From assembly GCF_017254835.1 (NCBI RefSeq), contig NZ_JAFKCW010000003.1, positions 1 through 64,000 on the forward strand: DNA of 64,000 nt, read 5' to 3'. This DNA is from Algoriphagus aestuariicola. Lineage in GTDB: Bacteria > Bacteroidota > Bacteroidia > Cytophagales > Cyclobacteriaceae. This document shows, piece by piece, positions 34,184 to 43,255 of the stretch (the first letter of the stretch is position 1; each line of letters starts with the position of its first letter). The translations under genes and the position numbers were made by a program. Below the pieces are notes generated by a model, which saw only the letters and a list, made by a program, of their open reading frames with translations, was not told where the DNA came from and made no database searches.

Positions 34184-35101
34184 TTAGCCTAGCGGTCTTA
34201 CAGGCTTTCTCCTTTTATTCCAAAAATTCAGCAAAGGATAGAGGAGCACCGAGACGAGGATCACTAGCGTGCCCAGGTAAAATTGCGGGGTCATTTTTTC
34301 GCTCTCTCCAAAAATCAACACCGCCAAAACTATCCCGTACACCGGCTCGAGATTCACGGTCAAGTTGATAGTGAAAACCGAAAGCCTTTTCATCAGCTCT
34401 ACTGAAACCGAAAAAGCATAAACGGTACAAACTCCCCCCAAAATCAACAACCACAACCAATCCGACCCTTTCCAACCCAATTGCAAGGGCTGTCCCTCTG
34501 TGAGAAAAGCAGCGTACACAGGCATAAAAGCGAAAGCAAATACACAGGCAGCAGCCATCTCATAAAAGGTAATCTGGTAAGGACTGTGCTTTCGCGTCAA
34601 CCGACCATTCAACACGGAAAACAAGGCTCCCAAGAACGCAGAAACCAAAGCCATGGCAAGACCAATCCAATACCCGCTTTCAAATTGGAAAATCACCAAC
34701 AAACCCGAAATCACCAGCAATCCCAAAGCAACTTCATACCATTTGATCTTCGTTCTGTTGACAAAAGGATCCACAAATGCCGTCCAAAGCGAGGTGGTGG
34801 CCATACCCGCCAAGCAAACGGACGCGGTGGACAGCTTAGCAGACCAAAAAAAGAAAATCCAATGCAGCGAAATCAAGACGCCAACCCCGGTGATCTTGAG
34901 CATGGCAGGCCAAGAGACGAGAAGTGGCTTTTTTCTAAAAAAACAGACTGCAACCATACCCACAGCCGCGATCAGGGTTCGATAGAAAACCAATTCCAAG
35001 GAAGGCAGGCTGATGAGAAGTCCCAGGATAGCCGTAAAACCCCAGATCAACACGATGAAATGGAGCATGAAATAGTCTCGAATCGTCGCCTTTCCGACCA
35101 T
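34184..35101 (-). CDS. EamA/DMT family transporter
   Basis: A 305-residue inner-membrane protein with about ten hydrophobic helices in two EamA halves (residues about 12-140 and 155-290). The ends of the helices show ELVFYRTLIAA and LEPVYGIVLAVLIFGE, typical of drug/metabolite transporters. Substrate unknown. It begins immediately after the stop of the LptF/LptG gene, so tgt-lptF/G-DMT transporter are probably cotranscribed. Confidence 0.88.
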   Translation of the reverse strand: MVGKATIRDYFMLHFIVLIWGFTAILGLLISLPSLELVFYRTLIAAVGMVAVCFFRKKPLLVSWPAMLKITGVGVLISLHWIFFFWSAKLSTASVCLAGMATTSLWTAFVDPFVNRTKIKWYEVALGLLVISGLLVIFQFESGYWIGLAMALVSAFLGALFSVLNGRLTRKHSPYQITFYEMAAACVFAFAFMPVYAAFLTEGQPLQLGWKGSDWLWLLILGGVCTVYAFSVSVELMKRLSVFTINLTVNLEPVYGIVLAVLIFGESEKMTPQFYLGTLVILVSVLLYPLLNFWNKRRKPVRPLG

Positions 35102-36175
35102 CTATCTAGGGACGGTTTTGTAGAGCACCAGGCCGGTAAGCGCAAAAAGGATGTTCGGCAGCCAGACGGCGAGAATAGGATATTGGGTGCCGTTTTCAGC
35201 AAAAGTCCTGGAAAGGATGAAAAGCAGAATGTATACAAAAGCCAGCAAGAATCCCATGGCAATCTGGAAACCTGAGCCGCCCCGTGTCTTTCTGGCTGAC
35301 ATGATCACTCCGATAAAAGTCAGAATCAATGCTGCAAAAGGCGACATCAGACGCACGTAGCGCTCTATTCTATAAAAATTCACGTTGTCGGCGCCTCGCT
35401 CTTCCAGCACCTTGATCTGCCTACTTAGTTCGGGGAGTTTCAAGGTTTCATGATGATTCTCCGGAAGGTTGAAATCCTCCGGAGAAATAGACAAAACCGT
35501 GTCGAGTTCTTTTCCGACGGTGTAATCTTCCCCTCGCTCTTGAAGTTTTCGAAGTTTCCAGTTTTCCAGCCTCCAGACATTCTTAGCCGTATCCCACTGG
35601 ATTCTATCCGCAGAAAGCTTTGCCAACAACTCCCCGTCCTTGATCTCTTCAAGGGTAAAATAGTAGCCCGTATTATTGGCCTTAAAATATCGAGTCAAAA
35701 ATGCGTAGGAATCTGGACCTACTTTGATATGGATATTTGGATCGGACGAAGCCCTGCCTTTGTCCAAATAGGCAATCTTAAACCGGGAAACCCCCGCCGT
35801 GGCACCAGGCAGAATCCACCCGTTCATCAAAAAGCTGACCGCCCCGATCATCGCCGCCCCCAGTAGAAACGGACGAAGCATACGCACAAAACTGACTCCA
35901 GAGCTCAGAATCGCCACGATCTCGGTTCTCCCGGCCATCTTGGATGTGATAAAGATGACTGCGATAAAAACCGTGATTGGAGTGAGCAGGTTATTGAGGT
36001 AGAGGCCATAATTGCCCATGTACCTCAATATCTCTCCCGCTGGCACCGAGTTGCGGATATAGGTGTCATTCTTTTCCGTGAAGTCTAAAACTAGAACAAT
36101 CAGGATCAGCATAACGACCACAAAGAAGTAGGTCTTCAGAAATTCCTTGATGATCAGCTTGTCAAGAATCTTCAT
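35102..36175 (-). CDS. LptF/LptG family lipopolysaccharide export permease
   Basis: A 357-residue YjgP/YjgQ family protein; with LptB it lifts LPS from the inner membrane to the LptA bridge. Helices at about 12-33, 53-75 and 98-120, then a large periplasmic beta-jellyroll domain (about 130-265) and three more helices at the C-terminus. The ATG at 36175 is chosen (MKILDKLIIKEFLKTYFF), 2 bp beyond the tgt stop; the frame is open upstream but overlaps tgt. Which of LptF or LptG cannot be told. Confidence 0.9.
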   Translation of the reverse strand: MKILDKLIIKEFLKTYFFVVVMLILIVLVLDFTEKNDTYIRNSVPAGEILRYMGNYGLYLNNLLTPITVFIAVIFITSKMAGRTEIVAILSSGVSFVRMLRPFLLGAAMIGAVSFLMNGWILPGATAGVSRFKIAYLDKGRASSDPNIHIKVGPDSYAFLTRYFKANNTGYYFTLEEIKDGELLAKLSADRIQWDTAKNVWRLENWKLRKLQERGEDYTVGKELDTVLSISPEDFNLPENHHETLKLPELSRQIKVLEERGADNVNFYRIERYVRLMSPFAALILTFIGVIMSARKTRGGSGFQIAMGFLLAFVYILLFILSRTFAENGTQYPILAVWLPNILFALTGLVLYKTVPR

Positions 36176-36177
36176 GC

Positions 36178-37308
36178 TTATAGCCGAGTGCTTACTTTTT
36201 TTACCATCTGATCCTTCCAAACGGCAAAATCGCCAGCAAGGATATGCTCCCTCGCCTGGCCTACGAGCCAAAGGTAAAAGCTCAAGTTGTGTATACTGGC
36301 AATCTGGGCAGCCAAAATCTCCTTAGAAACCGTCAGGTGCCTGAGGTAGGCTTTGCTGTAAAAGGTGCTCGCATAGTTGCCTATTGAAGGGTCTATGGAA
36401 CTGAAGTCGTCCTTCCACTTTTCATTTCGGATATTGATGATCCCCTCGGAGGTGAACAGCATCCCGTTGCGGGCGTTTCGGGTGGGCATCACGCAGTCAA
36501 ACATGTCCACGCCCAGCGCGATGCATTCGAGTATATTGGCGGGGGTGCCTACTCCCATCAGGTAGCGAGGCTTGTCAGCAGGCAAAATATCCGTAACCAA
36601 CTCGGTCATTTCATACATCATCTCTGCGGGCTCCCCTACCGAAAGGCCACCGATTGCATTGCCTTCGCGACCTCTTGAGGCGATGAATTCCGCACTCTGC
36701 TTTCGCAGATCCTTGTATACCGAGCCTTGGACGATGGGAAAAAGCGTCTGGCTATACCCGTATTTCCCCTCAGTCGCATCAAAACGCTGGATACATCGAT
36801 CCAGCCAGCGATGCGTCATCTCCATAGACTTTCGCGCGTAGCCATATTCGCAAGGGTAAGGCGTACACTCGTCAAAAGCCATAATTATATCCGCTCCAAT
36901 AGTTCTTTGGATATCCATCACTCCCTCTGGGGAAAAGATATGCTTCGAGCCATCGATATGTGATTTGAAGGTGACCCCTTCTTCGTTGATTTTGCGTGTG
37001 CCGGCAAGGGAAAAAACCTGGTAACCTCCAGAGTCGGTCAGAATCGGGCGATCCCAGCCGTTAAATCCATGAAGTCCGCCAGCCTTCTCCAAGATATCCA
37101 AGCCAGGGCGGAGGTAAAGATGGTACGTGTTGCCGAGGATAATTTGTGCCTGAATATCCTCCTTCAGCTCACGCTGGTGCACAGCCTTGACCGTGCCAGC
37201 AGTGCCAACGGGCATGAAAATGGGCGTTTGGATCGTTCCGTGATCGGTGGTAAGCGTGCCTACTCGGGCTTTGGTTTGGATATCTTTTTGTATTGGCGTA
37301 AACTTCAT
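36178..37308 (-). CDS. tgt: queuine tRNA-ribosyltransferase
   Basis: A 376-residue TIM-barrel enzyme that replaces guanine 34 of GUN-anticodon tRNAs with the queuine precursor. The Asp of LTDSGGYQVFSL (about 90-101) and the nucleophilic-Asp segment VDMFDCVMPTRNARNG are present. The C-terminal zinc-binding Cys/His region is atypically poor in cysteine: where many bacterial enzymes have CxCxxC, the text here reads SFSSIDPSIGNYASTFYSKA, a variant also seen in other Bacteroidota. First gene of the run tgt-lptF/G-DMT transporter. Confidence 0.93.
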   Translation of the reverse strand: MKFTPIQKDIQTKARVGTLTTDHGTIQTPIFMPVGTAGTVKAVHQRELKEDIQAQIILGNTYHLYLRPGLDILEKAGGLHGFNGWDRPILTDSGGYQVFSLAGTRKINEEGVTFKSHIDGSKHIFSPEGVMDIQRTIGADIIMAFDECTPYPCEYGYARKSMEMTHRWLDRCIQRFDATEGKYGYSQTLFPIVQGSVYKDLRKQSAEFIASRGREGNAIGGLSVGEPAEMMYEMTELVTDILPADKPRYLMGVGTPANILECIALGVDMFDCVMPTRNARNGMLFTSEGIINIRNEKWKDDFSSIDPSIGNYASTFYSKAYLRHLTVSKEILAAQIASIHNLSFYLWLVGQAREHILAGDFAVWKDQMVKKVSTRL

Positions 37309-37403
37309 GCTGCGATCAGAGCCTGTAGAAATACCCTACAAAATGCCCCTTTTTGCTCGCAAAAATATCCACTTATTCTTAAATGACTTGCTGAAATTGA
37401 TTT

Positions 37404-37411
37404 TATATTTG
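37404..37411 (+). promoter_or_regulatory. promoter -7 box of the GT2-sigma-rsmG operon
   Basis: TATATTTG (TAnnTTTG) 17 bp upstream of the glycosyltransferase ATG. Confidence 0.5.
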
Positions 37412-37428
37412 CCCAGCAAAATCGACCT

Positions 37429-38568
37429 ATGGGCCTATTTTTACTCTGGTTTTTCTTTGGCATCGGCGTTATCATTCAGGCAGTTTATCTCTTGGTGATC
37501 TTCGGACGGACAGCCTGGTTCAAATCACCTTCCAAGTCTTCGAACAACCAGATCCCTGAGGAGGGCGTGACTGTCCTTGTCGCTGCCCACAATGAGTACC
37601 ACAACCTCAAAACCCTCATCCCCAAGCTCTTTGAGCAGGATTACCCCAAATTTGACGTAATGATCGTCAACGATCGTAGCACTGACCGGACCAAACGTCT
37701 GCTCGAGGAATTGATGGTAAAGTATCCCAAGCTCCGCTCTGTCACGATCAAATACACGCCCAAACATGTTACCGCGAAAAAGTTTGCGCTCACACTCGGT
37801 ATCAAAGTGGCCAAAAATGACGTCATCCTATTGACTGACGCAGACTGTATGCCGAGCAGCGAACAATGGATACGAAAGATGACCGCCCCGATACGTGAAG
37901 AAGGCAAGACTTTTTCCCTTGGATTTTCCGGCTACGAGGTCAAGGCCGGATTGCTAAACCGTTGGATTCAGTTTGAAACCATACTTACGGCACTGTTTTA
38001 TTTTTCCTTTGGGCTTTGGAATGCTCCATTCATGGGAATCGGCAGAAACTTGTCTTACCGAAAAAGCTTCTTTATGGAGGCGAAAGGTTTTAGGTGGCTC
38101 TGGCATATCGAAGGCGGGGACGACGACCTCTTTGTCAACCAATATGCTACCGGCAAAAACACTTCCCTGGTCATAGATCCGGAGGCGAATACGACTTCGA
38201 TTCCCAAGGAAACCTGGAAGGACTATCTGCTCCAGAAAAAGCGTCACCTCCATGCGGGCAAATATTACCGCAGCGAAGACAAGCGAAAGATTGGACTATT
38301 CCCCCTTTCCCATGGACTTTTTTGGGTTGGCGGCATAGGTTTGTTGTTTTATTTTGGATTCGGCCAGCAATGGGAACAATTTTCGATCGTTTTAGGTATT
38401 ATTTTACTACGATCGTTTTTGGTTGTGAGGATTTTCAACTCCGCTTCCAAAAAAGTTCAGGGATCCACCGCTCCAATGAATGTCCTGGTCAATGACTTTA
38501 TGTACTTGGCCTACTTCTGGGTTTTGGGATCAGTATCTTATCAGGCAAAAGACATCCAATGGAAATAA
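37429..38568 (+). CDS. family 2 glycosyltransferase, membrane-bound
   Basis: A 379-residue GT-A fold protein. An N-terminal helix (LLWFFFGIGVIIQAVYLLVIF) anchors it; the catalytic domain has VLVAAHNEYHNL, IVNDRSTDRT and the DxD-like LTDADCMP (about 134-141), with EGGDDDLFVNQ as the ED(D) motif. Two or three helices close the protein. It resembles the poly-N-acetylglucosamine/ceramide glucosyltransferase group, but the donor and acceptor are unknown. Its end overlaps the ECF sigma gene by 10 bases, which couples the two. Confidence 0.87.
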   Translation: MGLFLLWFFFGIGVIIQAVYLLVIFGRTAWFKSPSKSSNNQIPEEGVTVLVAAHNEYHNLKTLIPKLFEQDYPKFDVMIVNDRSTDRTKRLLEELMVKYPKLRSVTIKYTPKHVTAKKFALTLGIKVAKNDVILLTDADCMPSSEQWIRKMTAPIREEGKTFSLGFSGYEVKAGLLNRWIQFETILTALFYFSFGLWNAPFMGIGRNLSYRKSFFMEAKGFRWLWHIEGGDDDLFVNQYATGKNTSLVIDPEANTTSIPKETWKDYLLQKKRHLHAGKYYRSEDKRKIGLFPLSHGLFWVGGIGLLFYFGFGQQWEQFSIVLGIILLRSFLVVRIFNSASKKVQGSTAPMNVLVNDFMYLAYFWVLGSVSYQAKDIQWK

Positions 38569-39170
38569 ATGAACGCGGTTTTTCGAATAAGGCACTCGAG
38601 GATTTTGATCTCATCGATAGAGCCGTCATGGAAAAAGACCAGCAGGCCTACGCTACCCTGATGAAGCGGTACAAAAAGGCCGTTTATTTCATGATCCTAA
38701 AGATGATCCGCGACGCCGACGATGCGGAGGACCTGACCATGGAAGCTTTTGCAAAGGCCTTTAGAAATCTCCAGCGATTCAAGAAAGACTACACCTTCAG
38801 TACTTGGTTGTTCCGGATTGCCACCAATAATACCATCGACTTTATCCGGAAAAAAAAGCTCAAGACCATGAGCTTGAACAACACCATGTCGGATGACAGC
38901 GGCAACTCGGTCAATATCGACGTGGAAGACGACGATAACAATCCCCAAGACGAATTTATCAAGTCCCAACGGATCGAGATGGTGCGGATTTTCGTGGACA
39001 AGCTCCCGGCAAAATACCGGAAGTTGGTGCAATTGCGCTACTTCGATGAACTTTCCTATGAGGAAATAGCCCAGGAATTGGACAAGCCGCTGGGCACGGT
39101 CAAAGCCCAGCTTCACCGCTCTCGGGAATTGCTCTACGAAATTGCCGCTGGCAAAGAAAAACACATCTGA
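38559..39170 (+). CDS. ECF-type RNA polymerase sigma factor
   Basis: A 203-residue sigma-70 family protein with region 2 (residues about 25-95: YATLMKRYKKAVYFMILKM, DAEDLTMEAFAKAF, TFSTWLFRIATN) and region 4 (about 145-195: LPAKYRKLVQLRYFDELSYEEIAQEL, GTVKAQLHRSRELL). An acidic linker (DVEDDDNNPQDE) separates them. No anti-sigma gene is next to it. It sits between a glycosyltransferase (10-base overlap) and rsmG (TGATG overlap), so it is in a compact operon. Target promoters unknown. Confidence 0.92.
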   Translation: MEINERGFSNKALEDFDLIDRAVMEKDQQAYATLMKRYKKAVYFMILKMIRDADDAEDLTMEAFAKAFRNLQRFKKDYTFSTWLFRIATNNTIDFIRKKKLKTMSLNNTMSDDSGNSVNIDVEDDDNNPQDEFIKSQRIEMVRIFVDKLPAKYRKLVQLRYFDELSYEEIAQELDKPLGTVKAQLHRSRELLYEIAAGKEKHI

Positions 39171-39814
39171 TGAACCCAGGCACCCAGCTGATTCTCTCCT
39201 ACTTTCCTGATCTAAGCGAAAAGCAGATCGAGCAGTTTGACCGCTTGCAGGAGCTCTACGAAGACTGGAACTCCAAGATCAATGTGATCAGCCGTAAGGA
39301 CATGGAGCAGTTTTATGTCCACCATGTCCTACATTCTTTGGGCATTGCCAAAGTGATGCGTTTCCAGCCAGGCACCAAAGTGCTGGACATAGGCACTGGC
39401 GGTGGTTTCCCGGGGATCCCCTTGGCGATTCTTTTTCCAGACACCCACTTTCATCTTGTCGACTCTATTGGCAAGAAAATCAGCGTGGTGAAGGAAGTTG
39501 CCAAATCATTGAAGCTCAGCAATATCGAGGCACAGCAAGCTAGGGCAGAGACTTTGGTAAGGAAGTACGACTTCGTGGTCAGCAGAGCAGTGACTCGCAT
39601 GATCAATTTCTACCCTTGGGTCAAAGGCAAGATCAAGCGCGAGGACATCAACGAATTCCAAAACGGTATCCTGTATCTCAAAGGCGGGGATGTGGATGAG
39701 GAAATGGAGGAGCTGGACAAGTCCTATGTCACTTACCATTTGGAAGATTACTTCAAGGAGAATTTTTTTGAGACCAAAAAGGTCGTCTACATGCCTTGGG
39801 AGGATAAACGTTAA
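39170..39814 (+). CDS. rsmG: 16S rRNA (guanine527-N7)-methyltransferase
   Basis: A 214-residue SAM methyltransferase. The motif LDIGTGGGFPGIPLAI (about 66-81) is the SAM-binding loop, preceded by the NVISRKDMEQFYVHHVLHS helix typical of RsmG; VVSRAVTRM is the later conserved strand. Start overlaps the sigma factor stop (ATGA at 39167-39173 region). Normal length. Last gene of the operon. Confidence 0.95.
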   Translation: MNPGTQLILSYFPDLSEKQIEQFDRLQELYEDWNSKINVISRKDMEQFYVHHVLHSLGIAKVMRFQPGTKVLDIGTGGGFPGIPLAILFPDTHFHLVDSIGKKISVVKEVAKSLKLSNIEAQQARAETLVRKYDFVVSRAVTRMINFYPWVKGKIKREDINEFQNGILYLKGGDVDEEMEELDKSYVTYHLEDYFKENFFETKKVVYMPWEDKR

Positions 39815-40281
39815 AAGTTATTTTTTGAAATCCAGTAACATAGGAAAATGCCTAGTAAAGCAATAGGCTACGACTCCGCCCATGCGATGCTAGGTTTTTT
39901 GGCTTGGATTGATATCACCTATTGGCATTTTTGAGGTTAGAACATCAGCTGGCTTCCCTTTTTGTAGCTATTTGGGAAAATGATTTTTCCAAAGTTCACC
40001 TTTCGAAACGCAGCATTTACCCCATTTAGATTTGGTCTATTTCCCTGGTTCAACCACCCGAATTATCTTACTAACAATATTTAACAAAATAGTTACGCTA
40101 TTTTTAATAAATAATTAATAATATACCAGTGTTAAAACGTTTATCAGAATAATCGTTTGGTGATTACCGACACTTCGATCTTGAGCTGTCATCCTATGCG
40201 AAGATGCACCGGTAATAATTTTTGAAATGAGTCTAGTTTTAGTCATGTATTTTATAGTTGAAAAAAATAACACTGAAAAAA
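39815..40281 (+). promoter_or_regulatory. long leader region of the outer-membrane protein operon
   Basis: A gap of 467 bp without a plausible gene. TAGATTTG (40027-40034) is a perfect -7 box and would give a leader of about 240 nt. Within that, ATTACCG (40163-40169) can pair with CGGTAAT (40210-40216), and CTTCG (40173-40177) with CGAAG (40199-40203), giving a nested stem of a possibly structured RNA. AAAATAG-TTACG-CTATTTT (about 40087-40105) is a further weak hairpin. No known riboswitch class is recognised. Confidence 0.45.
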
Positions 40282-43095
40282 ATGAAATTTTTCCTTTCAT
40301 TCCTTCTTTTGGCTGCCGTCACTTTTGCTTCGCAAGCCCAATCCAAACTTACCATTCGGGGAATAGTGAAAGACACCACCAACGTCTCGCTTGACTACAC
40401 CTCTGTACTTCTTCTTAGTCCAAAAGATTCTGCCTTGGTGGCCTACACTTTGACTAATAAAGCAGGAGAATACCAATTCAAGAACGTAGACCGGCAACCC
40501 CTACTCATCAAAGCCACCTACATGGGCTACCTCCCCTTCCAAAAGGAACTGGTTCTACCCGAAACAGATATTTTGGAGGTGGACGAGATTCAGTTGAAGC
40601 CCATCCTTCAGGAACTTTATGAAGTGGTGGTAAAAGCTGCCAAAGCACCTTTGATGATGCGTGGCGATACCCTGGAATACGATGCAAGCAAATTCAAAGT
40701 ACCGCCTGGAGCGACTCTGGAAGATTTACTGCGCAAGCTACCCGGAATGCAGATTGATGCGAATGGAAATATCATCGCCCAAGGAGAGCAAGTGCAGAAG
40801 GTAACAGTGGATGGGAGGCGTTTTTTCGGAGGGAATACCAAAATGGCCACGCAAAACCTGAATGCCGAATCGATAAGCAAGCTTCAGCTGTTTGATGACA
40901 AGTCGGAACAGTCCAAACTCACCGGTGTGGAAGATGGCGTGAAGGAAAAAACCCTGAATGTAGAGCTTAAGGAAGAAGCGAAAAAAGGAGGTTTTGGTAA
41001 AGTCTCAGCTGCCGGAGGGACCGATGAAAGGTGGACCGCAAATGCCTCATTCAACAAGTTTGATAAAGTAAACCAGTTTTCAGTCATCGGCTATGGCAAC
41101 AATGTGAACCAATCCGGCCTGAGCTGGGATGACTTGCAAGAGTTTAGGGGCAGCAGTGCTTTCCAATTTGGTGATACTGGAGATTTCGGTTTTAGTGGAG
41201 GCGGAGGCAATTACATTGTTTTTTCAGGAGGGGACAATGAGGAATCCTTCGAAATTCCCTTCAATAATCTCAACTCAGGCTATTCCAACAATCAGGCTGT
41301 TGGCATCAATTACAACTACCTGAAAGACAAAAAGGACTTCAGCAGCAACTATTTCTATAGCCGAAGTGACCAAATCCTGGAGAGCGTCAATAGCAGAACC
41401 AACTTTCTACAGGACAATACCTCCTTCACCTCCACTGACCAAAGTAGACAAAACAATATGGCAGGTCACCATCGGGTAAATCTTCGGTTTCAAAATGAAC
41501 TCGACAGCGCAAACACTATCACCCTAACCGCGAAGGGACGCTTAAGTACGCTCAATACCATCTTGTTCAGCCATCAGGAGCTGATACGCAGCACCCTGGA
41601 GCAAAGCCAAATGGATCGGGACAACCAATCTGACAAATGGTCGGGAGCTTTTCAAGGCACAGCAATCTATCGACATAAATTCAAAAAAAATGGGCGGAAT
41701 TTTGCTGCCAGCATCAGTGACACCTATAGTAAGGCAGACCAGGATGGCACTCAAAAAGCCGTAGTGGACCACCTGAACTCGACAGATCCGAATACTTACT
41801 TCCAAAGCTTGGATCAAGTCATACAGGCATTGAATGGTTCGAACCTGATCAAATCAAGCCTACTCTATGTCGAACCCATCAAGAAGATATTCTTTTGGGA
41901 GACTTTCTACAATTTCAGCCAATCTACGAGCGAAACAAACCGACAAGTGTACGATGTGGAGACGAGTGACACGAGAGAGCTAAATCCTGAGCTCAGCCGG
42001 TTTTTTGACAACAAAATTACCTATAACAGGATTGGTTCCAGTATCCGATATGCGAATAAGGGCTCTAACCTCAGCGTGGGAATAGCCGCATCCAACTATC
42101 GGCTGAACGGGGAGTTTTCAGTGGTAGAAGGCAGTGAGATCCTGGGCAGAGTGGACAAGATCTACCTCAATTTCACCCCCAACGTATCCTATTGGAAAAC
42201 CATGAAGGGCAACAAGCGGATCAACGCAAGCTATGCCATGGGGGTGACTCCGCCAAGTATTGCAGACCTACAGCCATTCAAGGACATTTCCAATCCGCTC
42301 TATATCCGGGAAGGAAATCCAGATCTGGAACCCGAAGTATCCCATTCTTTCAACACCGGATACAACATGTATGATCCGGCTACTTTTATAAATTTCCGGT
42401 TCTCATTCAATGCTACGTTCTATCAAAATCAGGTCGTACAAAACCAGACTATAAATCCGGAAACCCTTGTCACTACCTACAAATCTGGAAATGCTTCCGG
42501 AGGACAGCGCTTTTACCCCTATGTAGGCTTTGGCTTTCCCATCGTAAAGACCAAGGCAAACGCATACCTATATGCAAATCCATCCTACACCAAAAGCCTC
42601 TCCCTAATCAATTCCATCGAAACGGAGACACATACCTACAGCCATAACTTTGGGGCAAACTTTGACCTGACACCTTTGGAATGGCTCGGCCTCTATGCCG
42701 GGTCATCCTTCCGCCTGAGCAAAACCGATTACGAGCAAAACCCTTCCCAAAACCAGGATATCGTAAACTGGAGCGCTTACAGCAATGCAAACATCAAACT
42801 CCCCAAGGACTTCTACCTGGATGTGAAATTCAACTACAATCGATACAAAAACGAAAGCTTTGGATTTGACCAGAAAGTACCAATTCTCAATGCATCCTTC
42901 TACAAACTACTCGGTGAGGCAAAAAAATGGGAAGTCAGACTTTCGGCCAATGATATCTTCAATAAAAACCAAACGATCAGTCAGTATGCAGGACAAAACT
43001 ACGTATCCACGGGAAGAATCGAGACTTTGGCTAGGTATTTCCTACTCGGATTGACCTACAACATGCGAGGAATAGAAGTCAAAGCCAGAAGATAA
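40282..43095 (+). CDS. outer-membrane beta-barrel protein (TonB-receptor-like, OMP_b-brl_3 type)
   Basis: A 937-residue outer-membrane protein. The ATG at 40282 opens a clean signal peptide (MKFFLSFLLLAAVTFASQAQ). A carboxypeptidase-regulatory-like beta-sandwich follows (about 22-105: LTIRGIVKDTTNVSLDYTSV), then a plug-like part (LLRKLPGMQIDANGNIIAQG, VDGRRFFGG) and a long beta-barrel rich in aromatic and Asn residues up to the end. This is the type usually paired with a GLPGLI protein, as here at 43256. The substrate is unknown. The barrel ends MRGIEVKARR rather than with the usual terminal Phe. Confidence 0.9.
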   Translation: MKFFLSFLLLAAVTFASQAQSKLTIRGIVKDTTNVSLDYTSVLLLSPKDSALVAYTLTNKAGEYQFKNVDRQPLLIKATYMGYLPFQKELVLPETDILEVDEIQLKPILQELYEVVVKAAKAPLMMRGDTLEYDASKFKVPPGATLEDLLRKLPGMQIDANGNIIAQGEQVQKVTVDGRRFFGGNTKMATQNLNAESISKLQLFDDKSEQSKLTGVEDGVKEKTLNVELKEEAKKGGFGKVSAAGGTDERWTANASFNKFDKVNQFSVIGYGNNVNQSGLSWDDLQEFRGSSAFQFGDTGDFGFSGGGGNYIVFSGGDNEESFEIPFNNLNSGYSNNQAVGINYNYLKDKKDFSSNYFYSRSDQILESVNSRTNFLQDNTSFTSTDQSRQNNMAGHHRVNLRFQNELDSANTITLTAKGRLSTLNTILFSHQELIRSTLEQSQMDRDNQSDKWSGAFQGTAIYRHKFKKNGRNFAASISDTYSKADQDGTQKAVVDHLNSTDPNTYFQSLDQVIQALNGSNLIKSSLLYVEPIKKIFFWETFYNFSQSTSETNRQVYDVETSDTRELNPELSRFFDNKITYNRIGSSIRYANKGSNLSVGIAASNYRLNGEFSVVEGSEILGRVDKIYLNFTPNVSYWKTMKGNKRINASYAMGVTPPSIADLQPFKDISNPLYIREGNPDLEPEVSHSFNTGYNMYDPATFINFRFSFNATFYQNQVVQNQTINPETLVTTYKSGNASGGQRFYPYVGFGFPIVKTKANAYLYANPSYTKSLSLINSIETETHTYSHNFGANFDLTPLEWLGLYAGSSFRLSKTDYEQNPSQNQDIVNWSAYSNANIKLPKDFYLDVKFNYNRYKNESFGFDQKVPILNASFYKLLGEAKKWEVRLSANDIFNKNQTISQYAGQNYVSTGRIETLARYFLLGLTYNMRGIEVKARR

Positions 43096-43101
43096 CTTTA
43101 A

Positions 43102-43237
43102 CTAGTGTTATGCTAACTCCTAAATGACATTTCGACTTAGTAACTCCCGTTACTCAGGTGCTTAAGGTGACCCCGTATTGTCAGGTCGAGCGGAGTCGAG
43201 ACCTTCTTCATACGAATAACACTTAACGCAACACTAG
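43102..43237. repeat. MITE-like element with inverted ends and REP core
   Basis: CTAGTGTTATGCTAA (43102-43116) and TTAACGCAACACTAG (43223-43237) are imperfect inverted repeats (12 of 15) bounding 136 bp. Inside is a copy of the REP-like sequence (43180-43210). It fills the space between the beta-barrel gene and its GLPGLI partner. No coding potential. Confidence 0.5.
43180..43210. repeat. REP-like dispersed repeat, copy 2
   Basis: GTCAGGTCGAGCGGAGTCGA followed by GACCTTCTTCA; the same 31-bp family as 11216-11246. Confidence 0.6.
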
Positions 43238-43255
43238 CCATCAACCTTTACAACC

